NCBI RefSeq assembly: GCF_019145495.1
Contig: NZ_JAHSTU010000002.1
Location: 558,001-622,000 of the forward strand
Length of the DNA: 64,000 nucleotides
Source of the DNA: Pseudomonas azerbaijanoccidentalis
GTDB taxonomy: Bacteria; Pseudomonadota; Gammaproteobacteria; Pseudomonadales; Pseudomonadaceae
Direction of reading: 5' to 3'
Below the pieces are notes generated by a model, which was not told the DNA's origin, ran no database searches, and was given only the letters and a program-made list of their open reading frames with translations. A program made the translations under genes and the position numbers. Positions 45,134 through 53,761 of this stretch are shown one piece after another. Every line of letters begins with the position of its first letter. Within the stretch, counting starts at the first letter, position 1.

Positions 45134-45613
45134 TTAAGGTGTTCCATCGTACTTATTAGCCCGCCACTCAAAACTTACGGTTTTTCTTTCCGCGTGTTCA
45201 CCCGCTTTTTTATCCGACTCGGTCACGGCCGGATCGGGAGGTAGGCTAGCCACATATGTATTGCGTAGCGTTTTAAGCTTGTCGGCATCCGATTTTGCAT
45301 CTTGGATGAGAAGATCGGCTGCTTCTATGAGGTAACCCTTACTATCGTCAGAACTATTGCTCGCAAAGCTCTTATTTGCGCCAGCCAACACCAAATTATC
45401 TGCCATTCGGGCAAGAACTGGCTTTGTCTCCCCCAGAAGCCTTAGTTTATCCACGTTCGACGTAGCAGGATCTTTAAACACTACAATCAACCCCAAACAA
45501 CTTTGTTTAGCCGATTGAAATTCTTCAATCATCTTCGATGCCAGCTTAAAGGCGACATCGTCATTGCTGGCAGAGACTCTTGTTGGGGAAGACCCATTAA
45601 CCGCAAACGTCAT
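45134..45613 (-). CDS. Protein of unknown function
   Basis: A 159-residue protein starting MTFAVNGSSPTRVSA, with two long amphipathic helices (DDVAFKLASKMIEEFQSAKQSC and LIEAADLLIQDAKSDADKLKTLRNTYV). No signal peptide, membrane segment or known motif. Codon use is more AT-rich than its neighbours, which suggests a recent arrival. The gene is isolated, so context gives no hint. Confidence 0.5.
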   Translation of the reverse strand: MTFAVNGSSPTRVSASNDDVAFKLASKMIEEFQSAKQSCLGLIVVFKDPATSNVDKLRLLGETKPVLARMADNLVLAGANKSFASNSSDDSKGYLIEAADLLIQDAKSDADKLKTLRNTYVASLPPDPAVTESDKKAGEHAERKTVSFEWRANKYDGTP

Positions 45614-45770
45614 TAACCACCTCCGCTTCTGAATAAACTCAATTCAACCTGCACCACCATTAAAAAATCGGCTGACTCGAACCTATAACGCCCCACAAAA
45701 CCCATCTATCAAAAACCGCTTTTCGATCCCTTATCTCCTGGCACGGGCACTCCTTGTGCAATAGCCCGTA

Positions 45771-47756
45771 ATGCTCAACAGGCAACCCAAACCATCTGCG
45801 GTATCATCCGCCACCTGTGCGCCAAGAGCCTTGCCCCGGATGCCCGTACCATTGCAATTGCCTGAACATCAAACCCCATTGCCACCCGTCCTCGCCGGCC
45901 CGCTGTTACGGCGGCTGGAGCCCTCGCGACTGGTGATGTGGCTGGTGGGGTCCCGTGCGCTGGAGCTGACGTTGCGGTTGCAGGGCGTCGCCGATATCCG
46001 TCTCGACGACGGGCAATGCACGGTGATTGCGGTGGGTACTCACGCCTTTGTGCATTTGATCGATGTGCCGTTGGACACCGCCCTGCCTTGCGACGAACGT
46101 ATCGAATACGACCTGCTGGTCGACGGGAAAGGCGTCGCCAATTGGGCGCCTCATTTGCTGTACAGCGAGGCCGATTGCCCGAACTTCGTCCTGCGTTCTC
46201 GCGTCGACCAGTTGCTGCACGGCTCCTGCCGCAAGCCGCATCACCCGGCGACCGACGGTTTGCTGTGCGTCGATAACCTGTTGGCGCAAGAACACCAAGC
46301 TGGGGATCGCCCGGCGTTGTTGATGATGAGCGGCGATCAGGTGTACGCCGATGACGTTGCCGGGCCGATGCTGCGGGCGATTCACGAGTTGATCGAGCGG
46401 CTGGGGCTGTTCGGCGAGCACCTCGAAGGGGCCGTGGTCAGCGACAGCGCCGCGCTGTATGGCCACGCTGCCTGCTACTACCACCGCGCCGATTTGCTGC
46501 CAGCGCTCAAAAGCAACGAAACCCTGCGTGATCGCTTCTTCGGCGGGGCGCGCAAGCCGATTTTCACCAGCAGCAGTGCCGACAATCACCTGGTGACATT
46601 TGCTGAAGTCATGGCGATGTACCTGCTGGTATGGTCGCCAACGCCTTGGACACTGATCGCGCCAAAGCCGCCAAAACTGATCAAGGAACGCCGTGAGCGT
46701 TATGCGCTGGAACAGACGCGCATTGACGGCTTCAAGGCTGGCCTGAGCAACGTCGCGCGAGCGCTGGCGCATGTACCGACGTTGATGATCTTCGACGACC
46801 ACGACATTACCGACGATTGGAATCTTTCCGCGCAATGGGAAGAAACGGCCTACGGCCATCCGTTCTCTAAACGCATCATCGGCAACGCTTTGATCGCCTA
46901 CATGCTGTGCCAGGGCTGGGGTAACAACCCGGACGCATTTGGCGACGTCGTGGAAAAGGCCCGCGCCTTCAGCGCCACCGGGCACGACCGTTATCTGGAC
47001 AGCGACGTCCAGGACGGTTTGATCGATGAGCTTTTGCGGTTTCAGCACTGGCATTACGTGCTGCCCACCACGCCCGCCATGGTGGTGCTCGACACCCGCA
47101 CGCGGCGCTGGCGCAGCGAGATGAATCTCAAGCAGCCTTCCGGCCTGCTCGACTGGGAAGCCCTCAGCGAACTGCAACAGGAGCTGCTGGATCATCCGAG
47201 CGCGATCATCGTTTCACCGGCGCCGGTGTTCGGCGTGAAACTGATCGAAACAGTGCAACGGGTGTTCAGTTGGTTCGGCTATCCACTGCTGGTGGACGCA
47301 GAAAACTGGATGGCCCATCGCGGCGCGGCGCAGGTGATCCTGAACATTTTCCGCCATTCGCGCACACCGGGTAACTACGTGGTGCTGTCCGGCGATGTGC
47401 ATTACTCCTTCGTCTACGAAGTGCTGATCCGCCATCGCAAGGCTGGGCCGCGCATCTGGCAGATCACCAGCAGCGGGATCAAGAACGAATTCCCGCCAGC
47501 GCTGCTGGAATGGTTCGACCGCCTTAACCGCTGGCTGTACTCGCCGCGTTCACCGTTGAACTGGCTGACCAAACGTCGGCGCATGCGCATCGTGCCGCAC
47601 GTTCCGGAGCATGCTGAAGCGGGTGAGCGGCTGTGGAATTCGGCGGGGATCGGCCAAGTGTTCTTCAATGAGAAAGGACAGCCACAGGATATTTTTCAGC
47701 TCAACTCGAACGGCTCGCCGAAGACGCGGATGGTCGCCCCTGAAGATGATGACTGA
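45771..47756 (+). CDS. PhoD-like metallophosphatase
   Basis: A 661-residue protein of the PhoD-like phosphatase family. Metal-site motifs are MMSGDQVYADD near 182 (GDQxYAD), TLMIFDDHDITDDWN near 340 (DDHDxxDDW), and SGDVHYSF near 540. N-terminal signal peptide is lacking, so it may act in the cytoplasm or on the inner face. PhoD-like enzymes cleave phosphodiesters or phosphomonoesters. A start at 45840 (MPVPLQLPE) is equally possible since neither ATG has a clear ribosome site. The final codons overlap the next gene. Confidence 0.85.
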   Translation: MLNRQPKPSAVSSATCAPRALPRMPVPLQLPEHQTPLPPVLAGPLLRRLEPSRLVMWLVGSRALELTLRLQGVADIRLDDGQCTVIAVGTHAFVHLIDVPLDTALPCDERIEYDLLVDGKGVANWAPHLLYSEADCPNFVLRSRVDQLLHGSCRKPHHPATDGLLCVDNLLAQEHQAGDRPALLMMSGDQVYADDVAGPMLRAIHELIERLGLFGEHLEGAVVSDSAALYGHAACYYHRADLLPALKSNETLRDRFFGGARKPIFTSSSADNHLVTFAEVMAMYLLVWSPTPWTLIAPKPPKLIKERRERYALEQTRIDGFKAGLSNVARALAHVPTLMIFDDHDITDDWNLSAQWEETAYGHPFSKRIIGNALIAYMLCQGWGNNPDAFGDVVEKARAFSATGHDRYLDSDVQDGLIDELLRFQHWHYVLPTTPAMVVLDTRTRRWRSEMNLKQPSGLLDWEALSELQQELLDHPSAIIVSPAPVFGVKLIETVQRVFSWFGYPLLVDAENWMAHRGAAQVILNIFRHSRTPGNYVVLSGDVHYSFVYEVLIRHRKAGPRIWQITSSGIKNEFPPALLEWFDRLNRWLYSPRSPLNWLTKRRRMRIVPHVPEHAEAGERLWNSAGIGQVFFNEKGQPQDIFQLNSNGSPKTRMVAPEDDD

Positions 47757-48243
47757 AGGACTGGACCTCACCCGAACCCTGATCATCGGCAATTCCGGCT
47801 CCGGTAAAAGCTGGCTCGCGCAGCGGCTGGCTGAGCATCTCCACGCACCCTGGACCGACCTCGACCGCATTCACTGGCTCTGCGACGAACACAGCATCCC
47901 CCGCCCCCGCGCCGAAGCCTTGGGCATGGCGCGGATCGCGGCCGATGAACCCTGCTGGGTGATCGAAGGGGTGTATGGCTGGATCGTCAGCGAAGTTATC
48001 CACAGGGCGACGGCGTTGATCTGGTTGTGTGTTGAAGATGAAGTGTGCGTCGACAACATTCGCCAGCGGGAAACCAAGGACGACGAGCGATTGATTGCAT
48101 TGCTGGAATGGGCCGGCAGCTATCGAACGCGTGATGGGTCGAGTGGGTTTGCGGCGCATCGGCGGATCTATGAAGGCTTTGGCGATTCTAAGATCCTGCT
48201 GAAGGATCGGGTTGAAATGAATGCATTGATCAGGCAATTGTAG
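47749..48243 (+). CDS. P-loop NTPase, adenylate-kinase-like
   Basis: A 164-residue kinase-like P-loop protein. Walker A is GNSGSGKS near 15-22; the WTDLDRIHW and EPCWVIEGVYGW segments match small DNA topology modulator/FlaR or shikimate-kinase-like NTPases. IWLCVEDEVCVDNIRQR is the lid-type arginine region. The ATG at 47749 (or 47746) overlaps the phosphatase stop, so the two genes are probably co-translated. Substrate unknown. Confidence 0.8.
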   Translation: MTEGLDLTRTLIIGNSGSGKSWLAQRLAEHLHAPWTDLDRIHWLCDEHSIPRPRAEALGMARIAADEPCWVIEGVYGWIVSEVIHRATALIWLCVEDEVCVDNIRQRETKDDERLIALLEWAGSYRTRDGSSGFAAHRRIYEGFGDSKILLKDRVEMNALIRQL

Positions 48244-48327
48244 GAGCTGCCGCAGGCTGCGATCTTTTGATCTTGAGCGTGGCTGGAATCGTTAAGATCA
48301 AAAGATCGCAGCCTGCGGCAGCTCCTA
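48241..48327. repeat. Long palindromic intergenic repeat
   Basis: Arms of 34 bases (48241-48274 and 48294-48327), beginning TAGGAGCTGCCGCAGGCTGC, are perfect inverted copies with a 19-base loop. It overlaps the stop codon of the P-loop gene and separates it from the convergent aminotransferase gene. It is related to the palindrome at 57931-58003, so it is a repeated genome element; it may also terminate both transcripts. Confidence 0.85.
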
Positions 48328-48340
48328 CATGGAGACCTTT

Positions 48341-49516
48341 TCAAGCCACATTAAGCGCCCGCTCCAGCCCTCTGACGATCATCCCCACCTCCCGCTCATC
48401 AATGGTCAGTGGCGGCAATAGCCGAATGATCTGCCCCCGCGTGACATTGATCAGTAAGCCATGATCCCTGGCGGCGATCAGGCTCAGGTCGCGAATGGGC
48501 TGTTTAAGTTCGATGCCGATCATCAGGCCCTGCCCGCGGATCGCCAGCACATTGGGATTGTCGGCCAACTCCAAGCGCAATCTGTCCAGCAGCCGTTCGC
48601 CCTGAAGCCGGGCGTTTTCCAGCAGGCCTTGCTCTTCAACGATATCCAGCACGGTGCAACCGACCCGGCAGGCCAGCGGATTGCCGCCAAATGTGCTGCC
48701 GTGGCTACCCGGCGTAAACAGTTCGGCAGCTTTGCCACGGGCCAGGCAGGCGCCGATGGGCACGCCGTTGCCCAGGCCTTTGGCCAGGGTCATGACGTCC
48801 GGGACGATGCCTTCGTGCTGGAAAGCGAACCACTGGCCGGTGCGGCCGATGCCGGTCTGGATCTCGTCGAGCATCAGCAGCCACGCGTGCCGGTCGCACC
48901 GCTCGCGCAGCGCCTTGAGATAACCGGGCGGCGCCAGTTGCACACCGCTCTCACCCTGGATGGGCTCCATCAGGATCGCCACGATGCGCGAGCCGTGCGA
49001 TTGCCGAATGTTGTCCAAAGCCTTGAGATCACCAAACGGCACCTTGATGAAGTCGCCCGGCAATTTGTTGAAGCCCAGCCGCACGGCCGGGCCATCGCTG
49101 GCGGACAACGTGCCGAGGGTGCGGCCGTGGAAAGCGTTCTCCATGACCACCACCAGCGGTTGCTCGATGCCTTTGTGCCAACCGTACAGCCGGGCGATTT
49201 TCAGTGCCGTTTCGTTGGCCTCGGCTCCGGAGTTATTGAAGAACGCCCGGTCCATGCCCGACAACCGAGTGAGTTTGTGCGCCAACTGCTGTTGCCAGTC
49301 GATGCTGTAGAGGTTCGAGGTGTGCAGCAACAACCCGGCCTGCTCCGTAATGGCGGCAACGATTTTCGGGTGGGAGTGGCCAACATTGGTTACCGCCACG
49401 CCAGCGACCGCGTCGAGGTATTCACGACCGGCCTGATCCCACAGGCGAGTGCCCAGGCCTTTGTTGAAACTCAATGCCAGAGGTTGGTAAGTGCTCATCA
49501 GGCAGGCGGCGGTCAT
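48341..49516 (-). CDS. Class III aminotransferase, acetylornithine aminotransferase type
   Basis: A PLP-dependent transaminase of about 391 residues. It shows [12 protein letters not shown] near 45, [15 protein letters not shown] near 100, [25 protein letters not shown] (Asp of the PLP site) and the PLP Lys in [15 protein letters not shown] near 245. This is the acetylornithine/succinylornithine transaminase pattern (ArgD). The start at 49516 has GGAG 9 bases upstream; earlier and later in-frame starts are possible. It is divergent from a LysR regulator that may control it. Confidence 0.87.
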   Translation of the reverse strand: MTAACLMSTYQPLALSFNKGLGTRLWDQAGREYLDAVAGVAVTNVGHSHPKIVAAITEQAGLLLHTSNLYSIDWQQQLAHKLTRLSGMDRAFFNNSGAEANETALKIARLYGWHKGIEQPLVVVMENAFHGRTLGTLSASDGPAVRLGFNKLPGDFIKVPFGDLKALDNIRQSHGSRIVAILMEPIQGESGVQLAPPGYLKALRERCDRHAWLLMLDEIQTGIGRTGQWFAFQHEGIVPDVMTLAKGLGNGVPIGACLARGKAAELFTPGSHGSTFGGNPLACRVGCTVLDIVEEQGLLENARLQGERLLDRLRLELADNPNVLAIRGQGLMIGIELKQPIRDLSLIAARDHGLLINVTRGQIIRLLPPLTIDEREVGMIVRGLERALNVA

Positions 49517-49618
49517 GACATCAAGCTCCATCAATGGTCGGTGTTTTTGCAGTATGGTTAGCCACCCGAGCTGGATAAACGCTGCAACACTTCAATCATT
49601 TTAAAGTTGAGCTTGATA

Positions 49619-50524
49619 ATGGATTTATTCCAGGCAATGAGCGTTTACGTGAAAGTGGTGGAGACCGGCAGCATGACCGCCGCCGCTTTCCAGTGCGAAA
49701 TGTCCACGACCATGGTCGGCAATCACCTCAAGGCCCTGGAGCAGCGGCTGGGCGTACGCCTGTTACATCGCACCACGCGGCGCCAGCGCCTGACAGAGTT
49801 CGGCAGTGCGTATTACCAGCGTTGCCTGGAGGTGCTGGGGCTGGTGGCGGACTCCGAGCGCCTGGCCGAGTTGGCCCTGGATGAAGCAAGCGGCAGCCTG
49901 CGCATCACCGCCCCGCTGACCTTCGGCACCGAGCGCCTGGCGCCGGCACTCAGTGAATTCAGCCTGCAAAACCCGCGAGTAAAATTCGACGTGGTGCTGA
50001 CCAACCGTCGCCCGGACCTGATGGAAAATGGTCTGGATGTCGCCTTTCGCCTCGGCGCGCTGGAACCCTCCAACCTGATCGCTCGTCCGCTGATCGACTA
50101 CACCCTGACCATGTGCGCTTCACCGCAGTACCTGGCCCGTCGCGGCACGCCACAAACCCCTGATGACCTGCGGCACCATGACTGCCTGTCGTTTGCCTAC
50201 CCGGCCGGGGACGACTGGCAATCGGTGCAAAAGGAATGGCGCCTGGCCGGGCCTGACGGTGAAGTCAGCGTGGGGGTCAGCGGGCCGTTGCTAATCAACA
50301 GCTCGGCCGGGCTGCATCAGGCGGCATTGACCGGCATGGGCATCGTGATGATGCCCGACGCGCTGGTCGAACAGGATCTGCGGGACGGAAAACTGTTGGC
50401 GTTGATGCCCGATTACTGCCCGCCCAGCCGACCAATGCACCTGGTTTACGCCCAGGACCGCTATCGACTGCCCAAACTGCGTCGTTTCGTCGACTTTGCC
50501 GTGCAGATGTGGGGCAAGCACTAG
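49619..50524 (+). CDS. LysR-family transcriptional regulator
   Basis: A 301-residue regulator with an N-terminal winged helix (MSVYVKVVETGSMTAAAFQCEMSTTMVGNHLKALEQRLGVRLLHRTTRR) and a C-terminal substrate domain (SGSLRITAPLTFGTERLAPALSEF). The helix-turn-helix fits the LysR set that starts MDLFQAMSVYVKV. It is divergent from the aminotransferase gene, with 102 bases between them, the usual position for autoregulated pairs. The inducer is unknown. Confidence 0.93.
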   Translation: MDLFQAMSVYVKVVETGSMTAAAFQCEMSTTMVGNHLKALEQRLGVRLLHRTTRRQRLTEFGSAYYQRCLEVLGLVADSERLAELALDEASGSLRITAPLTFGTERLAPALSEFSLQNPRVKFDVVLTNRRPDLMENGLDVAFRLGALEPSNLIARPLIDYTLTMCASPQYLARRGTPQTPDDLRHHDCLSFAYPAGDDWQSVQKEWRLAGPDGEVSVGVSGPLLINSSAGLHQAALTGMGIVMMPDALVEQDLRDGKLLALMPDYCPPSRPMHLVYAQDRYRLPKLRRFVDFAVQMWGKH

Positions 50525-50598
50525 CAGGCCGAATGCGCCATGCACTAATCTGCGGGCTCAGCGGATTTTTTGATAGCGCCACGCCAGGGAGAGCACAG

Positions 50599-51612
50599 AT
50601 GGGTGAGGCATCGAGTATCGAGCCATTGAAGTTCAACGTGTCGGACATGAATGACGATACGCTGCACACCATCCTGGAACTGGTCAGCGATGGCATCTGG
50701 GACTGGAACGCCAACACCGGTTTCGTCTACCGCACGGCGCGCTGGTACGAGATGCTGGGCTACACGCCTCACTCCCTGGACAACAATGTGCTGACCTGGG
50801 AAAACGTCATCCACCCCGATGACTACCCGCGCGTCATGGCCCTGTTTGACGACTACTTGAGCCAGCGCGCCAGCGGCTATCAGGCCGAATACCGCTGCCG
50901 CATGCACAATGGCGATTACCTGTGGATCGAAGACCGCGGCCACATCCTGGCGCGCAATGCCGACGGCTCGGTCGCCCGGATGATCGGTGCGCACCGCAGC
51001 ATTGAAGACAAGCGACGCCTGTTCGAAGAACTGGAACGGCGCAATCATTCCCTCGAAGCACTGGTTGATGAACGCACTCGCGAACTGTCACGGGTCAATC
51101 AACAGTTGCAGCTGCAACTCGAAGAAAACCGCAAACTGGCGCAAACCGACACACTGACCTCTATCGCCAATCGCTATCGCCTGGAACAGGTGCTGCCTCA
51201 GTCCTGCGAGCGCGCCCAGCGTTTTCGCGAGCCGCTGTCGTTGATCGCCATGGACATCGACGACTTCAAGACCATCAACGATCACTACGGCCATGCCTTG
51301 GGCGATGCCGCGTTGGTGCAGGTGGTCGAGAACGTCAAACGCTTCGTGCGCGAAGGTGACCTGCTGGCTCGCTGGGGCGGCGACGAATTCATCATGACGC
51401 TGCCCAACACCTCATTGGCCGAAGCCCGAACCCTGGCCGAGAAAATCCGCCATGGCCTCTCGGAATTGCTGCCGGTGGGGGATTTTCAGGTGACCATGAG
51501 TTTCGGCGTGGTCCAGCGCTTCGACGAAGAACAACAAACCGGCCTGATGGCCCGGGCCGATCAGGCGTTGTACCGCTCGAAAATCGCCGGCAAGAATGTA
51601 ATATCGGGATAA
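50599..51612 (+). CDS. PAS-GGDEF diguanylate cyclase
   Basis: A 337-residue signalling protein. A PAS fold (about 20-140; VSDGIWDWNANTGFVYRTARWYEMLGYTP, then a PAC segment RCRMHNGDYLWIEDRG) is followed by a coiled coil (ERRNHSLEALVDERTRELSRVNQQLQLQ) and a GGDEF domain (about 175-335) with the intact active site RWGGDEF near 265. An RxxD inhibitory site is not obvious. It would make cyclic-di-GMP in response to an unknown cue sensed by the PAS domain. The ATG at 50599 follows GGGAG. Confidence 0.92.
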   Translation: MGEASSIEPLKFNVSDMNDDTLHTILELVSDGIWDWNANTGFVYRTARWYEMLGYTPHSLDNNVLTWENVIHPDDYPRVMALFDDYLSQRASGYQAEYRCRMHNGDYLWIEDRGHILARNADGSVARMIGAHRSIEDKRRLFEELERRNHSLEALVDERTRELSRVNQQLQLQLEENRKLAQTDTLTSIANRYRLEQVLPQSCERAQRFREPLSLIAMDIDDFKTINDHYGHALGDAALVQVVENVKRFVREGDLLARWGGDEFIMTLPNTSLAEARTLAEKIRHGLSELLPVGDFQVTMSFGVVQRFDEEQQTGLMARADQALYRSKIAGKNVISG

Positions 51613-51616
51613 GTCC

Positions 51617-52324
51617 TTAGATCCCGTCCTTCACCAGCACCGGTTGTTCCTGATAACGGTCCGGGTACAGCTGTTTGAGCTGCGCCACTTTCGGCAAGTC
51701 GTTGATCACGATGTAGGGATAGGTCGGATGCTCGGTCAAAAAGTCCTGATGCTCTTCCTCCGCCGCATAAAACCCGTTGTAGCTTTCCAGCTTGGTCACG
51801 ATCGGCTTGCTGAACGATTTGGCTGCATCGAGCTGGGCTATGTAGGCCTGGGCGACTTTTTGCTGCTCAGGACTTTTGGTGAAAATCGCCGAGCGGTATT
51901 GGGTGCCGGTGTCCGGACCCTGGCGGTTGAGTTCGGTCGGGTTGTGTGCCACTGAAAAGTAGATTTGCAGCAAGGTGCCGTAACTGACCTGGTTCGGATC
52001 GAACGTCACTTCGACAGCCTCCGCGTGCCCGGTATTGCCGTTGCTGACACGCTCGTATTGCGCCGTGTTGGCCGCGCCACCGGCGTAACCGGACACCGCG
52101 TCTTTCACGCCTTTTACGTGCTGAAACACCCCTTGCACGCCCCAGAAACAACCGCCGGCGAACACTGCCGTTTCGCTGTGGGCCTGTGTGGTTTCATCAA
52201 GGGTCGGCGGTGGAATGATCACCGCCTCTTCGGCGCCCCCAAAAGAGAACGCAGAGCATTGGCCAATCACGCCGACGGTGGCGATTGCCAACAGCGTACG
52301 GCGCCAGGTGAACAGGGTTTTCAT
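51617..52324 (-). CDS. msrA: Exported methionine sulfoxide reductase A
   Basis: A 235-residue enzyme that reduces methionine-S-sulfoxide. The active site is GGCFWGVQGVFQHV (catalytic Cys near 67), and YAGG and TGHAEAVEVTFDP also fit MsrA. Unlike the cytoplasmic form it has an N-terminal hydrophobic segment (LLAIATVGVIGQCSAFSFGG), so it should act in the periplasm or membrane. The terminal QLYPDRYQEQPVLVKDGI lacks the usual C-terminal Cys pair, so recycling may rely on another Cys or partner. It is just downstream of msrB. Confidence 0.9.
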   Translation of the reverse strand: MKTLFTWRRTLLAIATVGVIGQCSAFSFGGAEEAVIIPPPTLDETTQAHSETAVFAGGCFWGVQGVFQHVKGVKDAVSGYAGGAANTAQYERVSNGNTGHAEAVEVTFDPNQVSYGTLLQIYFSVAHNPTELNRQGPDTGTQYRSAIFTKSPEQQKVAQAYIAQLDAAKSFSKPIVTKLESYNGFYAAEEEHQDFLTEHPTYPYIVINDLPKVAQLKQLYPDRYQEQPVLVKDGI

Positions 52325-52357
52325 GTGGGCACTCCTGAGTAATCCAAGGGGCAAAAA

Positions 52358-52876
52358 TCAGACAGTCCGCGGTTCGAACTTCATCGCCAGACCGTTCATG
52401 CAATAACGCAGGCCAGTGGGTTTCGGGCCGTCATCGAAGACATGCCCCAAATGCCCGCCGCAACGTCGGCAGTGCACTTCTTCGCGGACCATGCCGAAGG
52501 TGCGGTCCTGTCGGGTGGCCACAGCCTTGTCCAGCGGCTCCCAGAAACTCGGCCAACCGGTGCGGCTGTCGAACTTGGTGGCCGAGGAAAAAAGCGGCAA
52601 CTGGCAGCCGGCGCAGGCGAACGTGCCGTCACGGTGCTCGTTGTTCAGCGGGCTGCTGTACGCGCGTTCGGTGCCCTCTTCGCGGAGGATTTCGTATTGC
52701 TCGTCGCTCAGGATCGTGTGCCATTCGCTGTCGCTGTGGGTCACTTCGAATACCTGCGCTGCCTCGGCTTCGCTGATCACTGCCGTGCCTGAAGAAAACT
52801 TCGGCAACAGCCCAATCGCCAGGGCTGCAACCCCCAGCCCGCCACCTGCTACAAGAAATTGCCGTCGTGAAAACAT
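52358..52876 (-). CDS. msrB: Tat-exported methionine sulfoxide reductase B
   Basis: A 172-residue enzyme that reduces methionine-R-sulfoxide. The N-terminus MFSRRQFLVAGGGLGVAALAIG has the twin-arginine motif, so it is exported folded. Zinc ligands are the pairs CAGC (near 90) and CRRC (near 137), and the catalytic Cys is in GLRYCMNGLAM near 158. With the exported MsrA it forms a periplasmic repair pair against oxidised methionine. The regulator and kinase genes that follow are divergent from it. Confidence 0.92.
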   Translation of the reverse strand: MFSRRQFLVAGGGLGVAALAIGLLPKFSSGTAVISEAEAAQVFEVTHSDSEWHTILSDEQYEILREEGTERAYSSPLNNEHRDGTFACAGCQLPLFSSATKFDSRTGWPSFWEPLDKAVATRQDRTFGMVREEVHCRRCGGHLGHVFDDGPKPTGLRYCMNGLAMKFEPRTV

Positions 52877-53041
52877 AGGTGCCTCCCAAAAAACCAGGGT
52901 GTTTCATGGAGCACAGCCTAGGCTTGGGGTGATCGCCAAATCCTCACGGGAAGTTAAACAATTCGTGATAACTCAGGCCCCGAAAAACCCGCACAATGCC
53001 TGGGCAATTCAATGGGCCCAATGCGCCGAAGGATGAGCAGG

Positions 53042-53761
53042 ATGGAACAGACCAAACGCGTTCTCGTGGTCGAGGACGATATGCACATCGCCGACCTGAT
53101 TTGCCTGCATCTGCGTGATGAGCAATTCGAGGTGGTGCACAGCGCCGACGGCGACGAAGGCATGCGCCTGCTGCAGCAAGGCAACTGGGATGCGCTGGTC
53201 CTCGACCTGATGCTGCCCGGTGTCGATGGCCTGGAAATCTGCCGGCGCGCCCGGGCCATGGCGCGCTACACGCCAATCATCATCACCAGCGCGCGCTCCA
53301 GCGAAATGCACCGGATTCTCGGCCTGGAACTCGGTGCCGACGATTACCTGGCCAAGCCGTTCTCCATGATGGAACTGGTGGCGCGGGTCAAAGCCCTGCT
53401 GCGCCGGGTCGACGCCATGGCGCGCAACCTGAAGATGGACGCCGGCAGCCTGCTCATCGACGGTCTGGCCATCGACCCGATCACCCGCGAAGTGTCCCTC
53501 GACGGACGGCGCCTGGACCTCACGCCCCGGGAGTTCGACTTGCTTTACTTTTTCGCCCGCCAGCCCGGCAAGGTGTTTTCGCGCATGGACTTGCTCAATG
53601 CCGTGTGGGGCTATAGCCACGAAGGCTACGAGCACACGGTCAACACCCATATCAACCGTCTGCGCGCCAAGATCGAGGCCGATCCCGCGCAACCGGTGCG
53701 CATCCTCACGGTCTGGGGCCGTGGCTACAAATTCGCCACCGGGGAGGAATCACAGCCATGA
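53042..53761 (+). CDS. OmpR-type response regulator
   Basis: A 239-residue regulator with a receiver domain (VVEDDMHIADL acidic pocket; phosphoacceptor Asp in ALVLDLMLPGVDG near 55; Lys in YLAKPFSMMELV near 105) and a C-terminal winged helix (LTPREFDLLYFFARQPGKVFSRMDLLNAVWGY). The ATG at 53042 has AAGGA 8 bases upstream. It is divergent from msrB, which raises the possibility that it controls msrAB in response to envelope oxidation, as HprRS does for MsrPQ in E. coli; this is inference. Confidence 0.9.
   Translation: MEQTKRVLVVEDDMHIADLICLHLRDEQFEVVHSADGDEGMRLLQQGNWDALVLDLMLPGVDGLEICRRARAMARYTPIIITSARSSEMHRILGLELGADDYLAKPFSMMELVARVKALLRRVDAMARNLKMDAGSLLIDGLAIDPITREVSLDGRRLDLTPREFDLLYFFARQPGKVFSRMDLLNAVWGYSHEGYEHTVNTHINRLRAKIEADPAQPVRILTVWGRGYKFATGEESQP

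Noticed and set aside
51617..52876. A fused msrAB gene split by a frameshift
   Set aside because: Each has its own export signal and intact active site, so they are two genuine genes.
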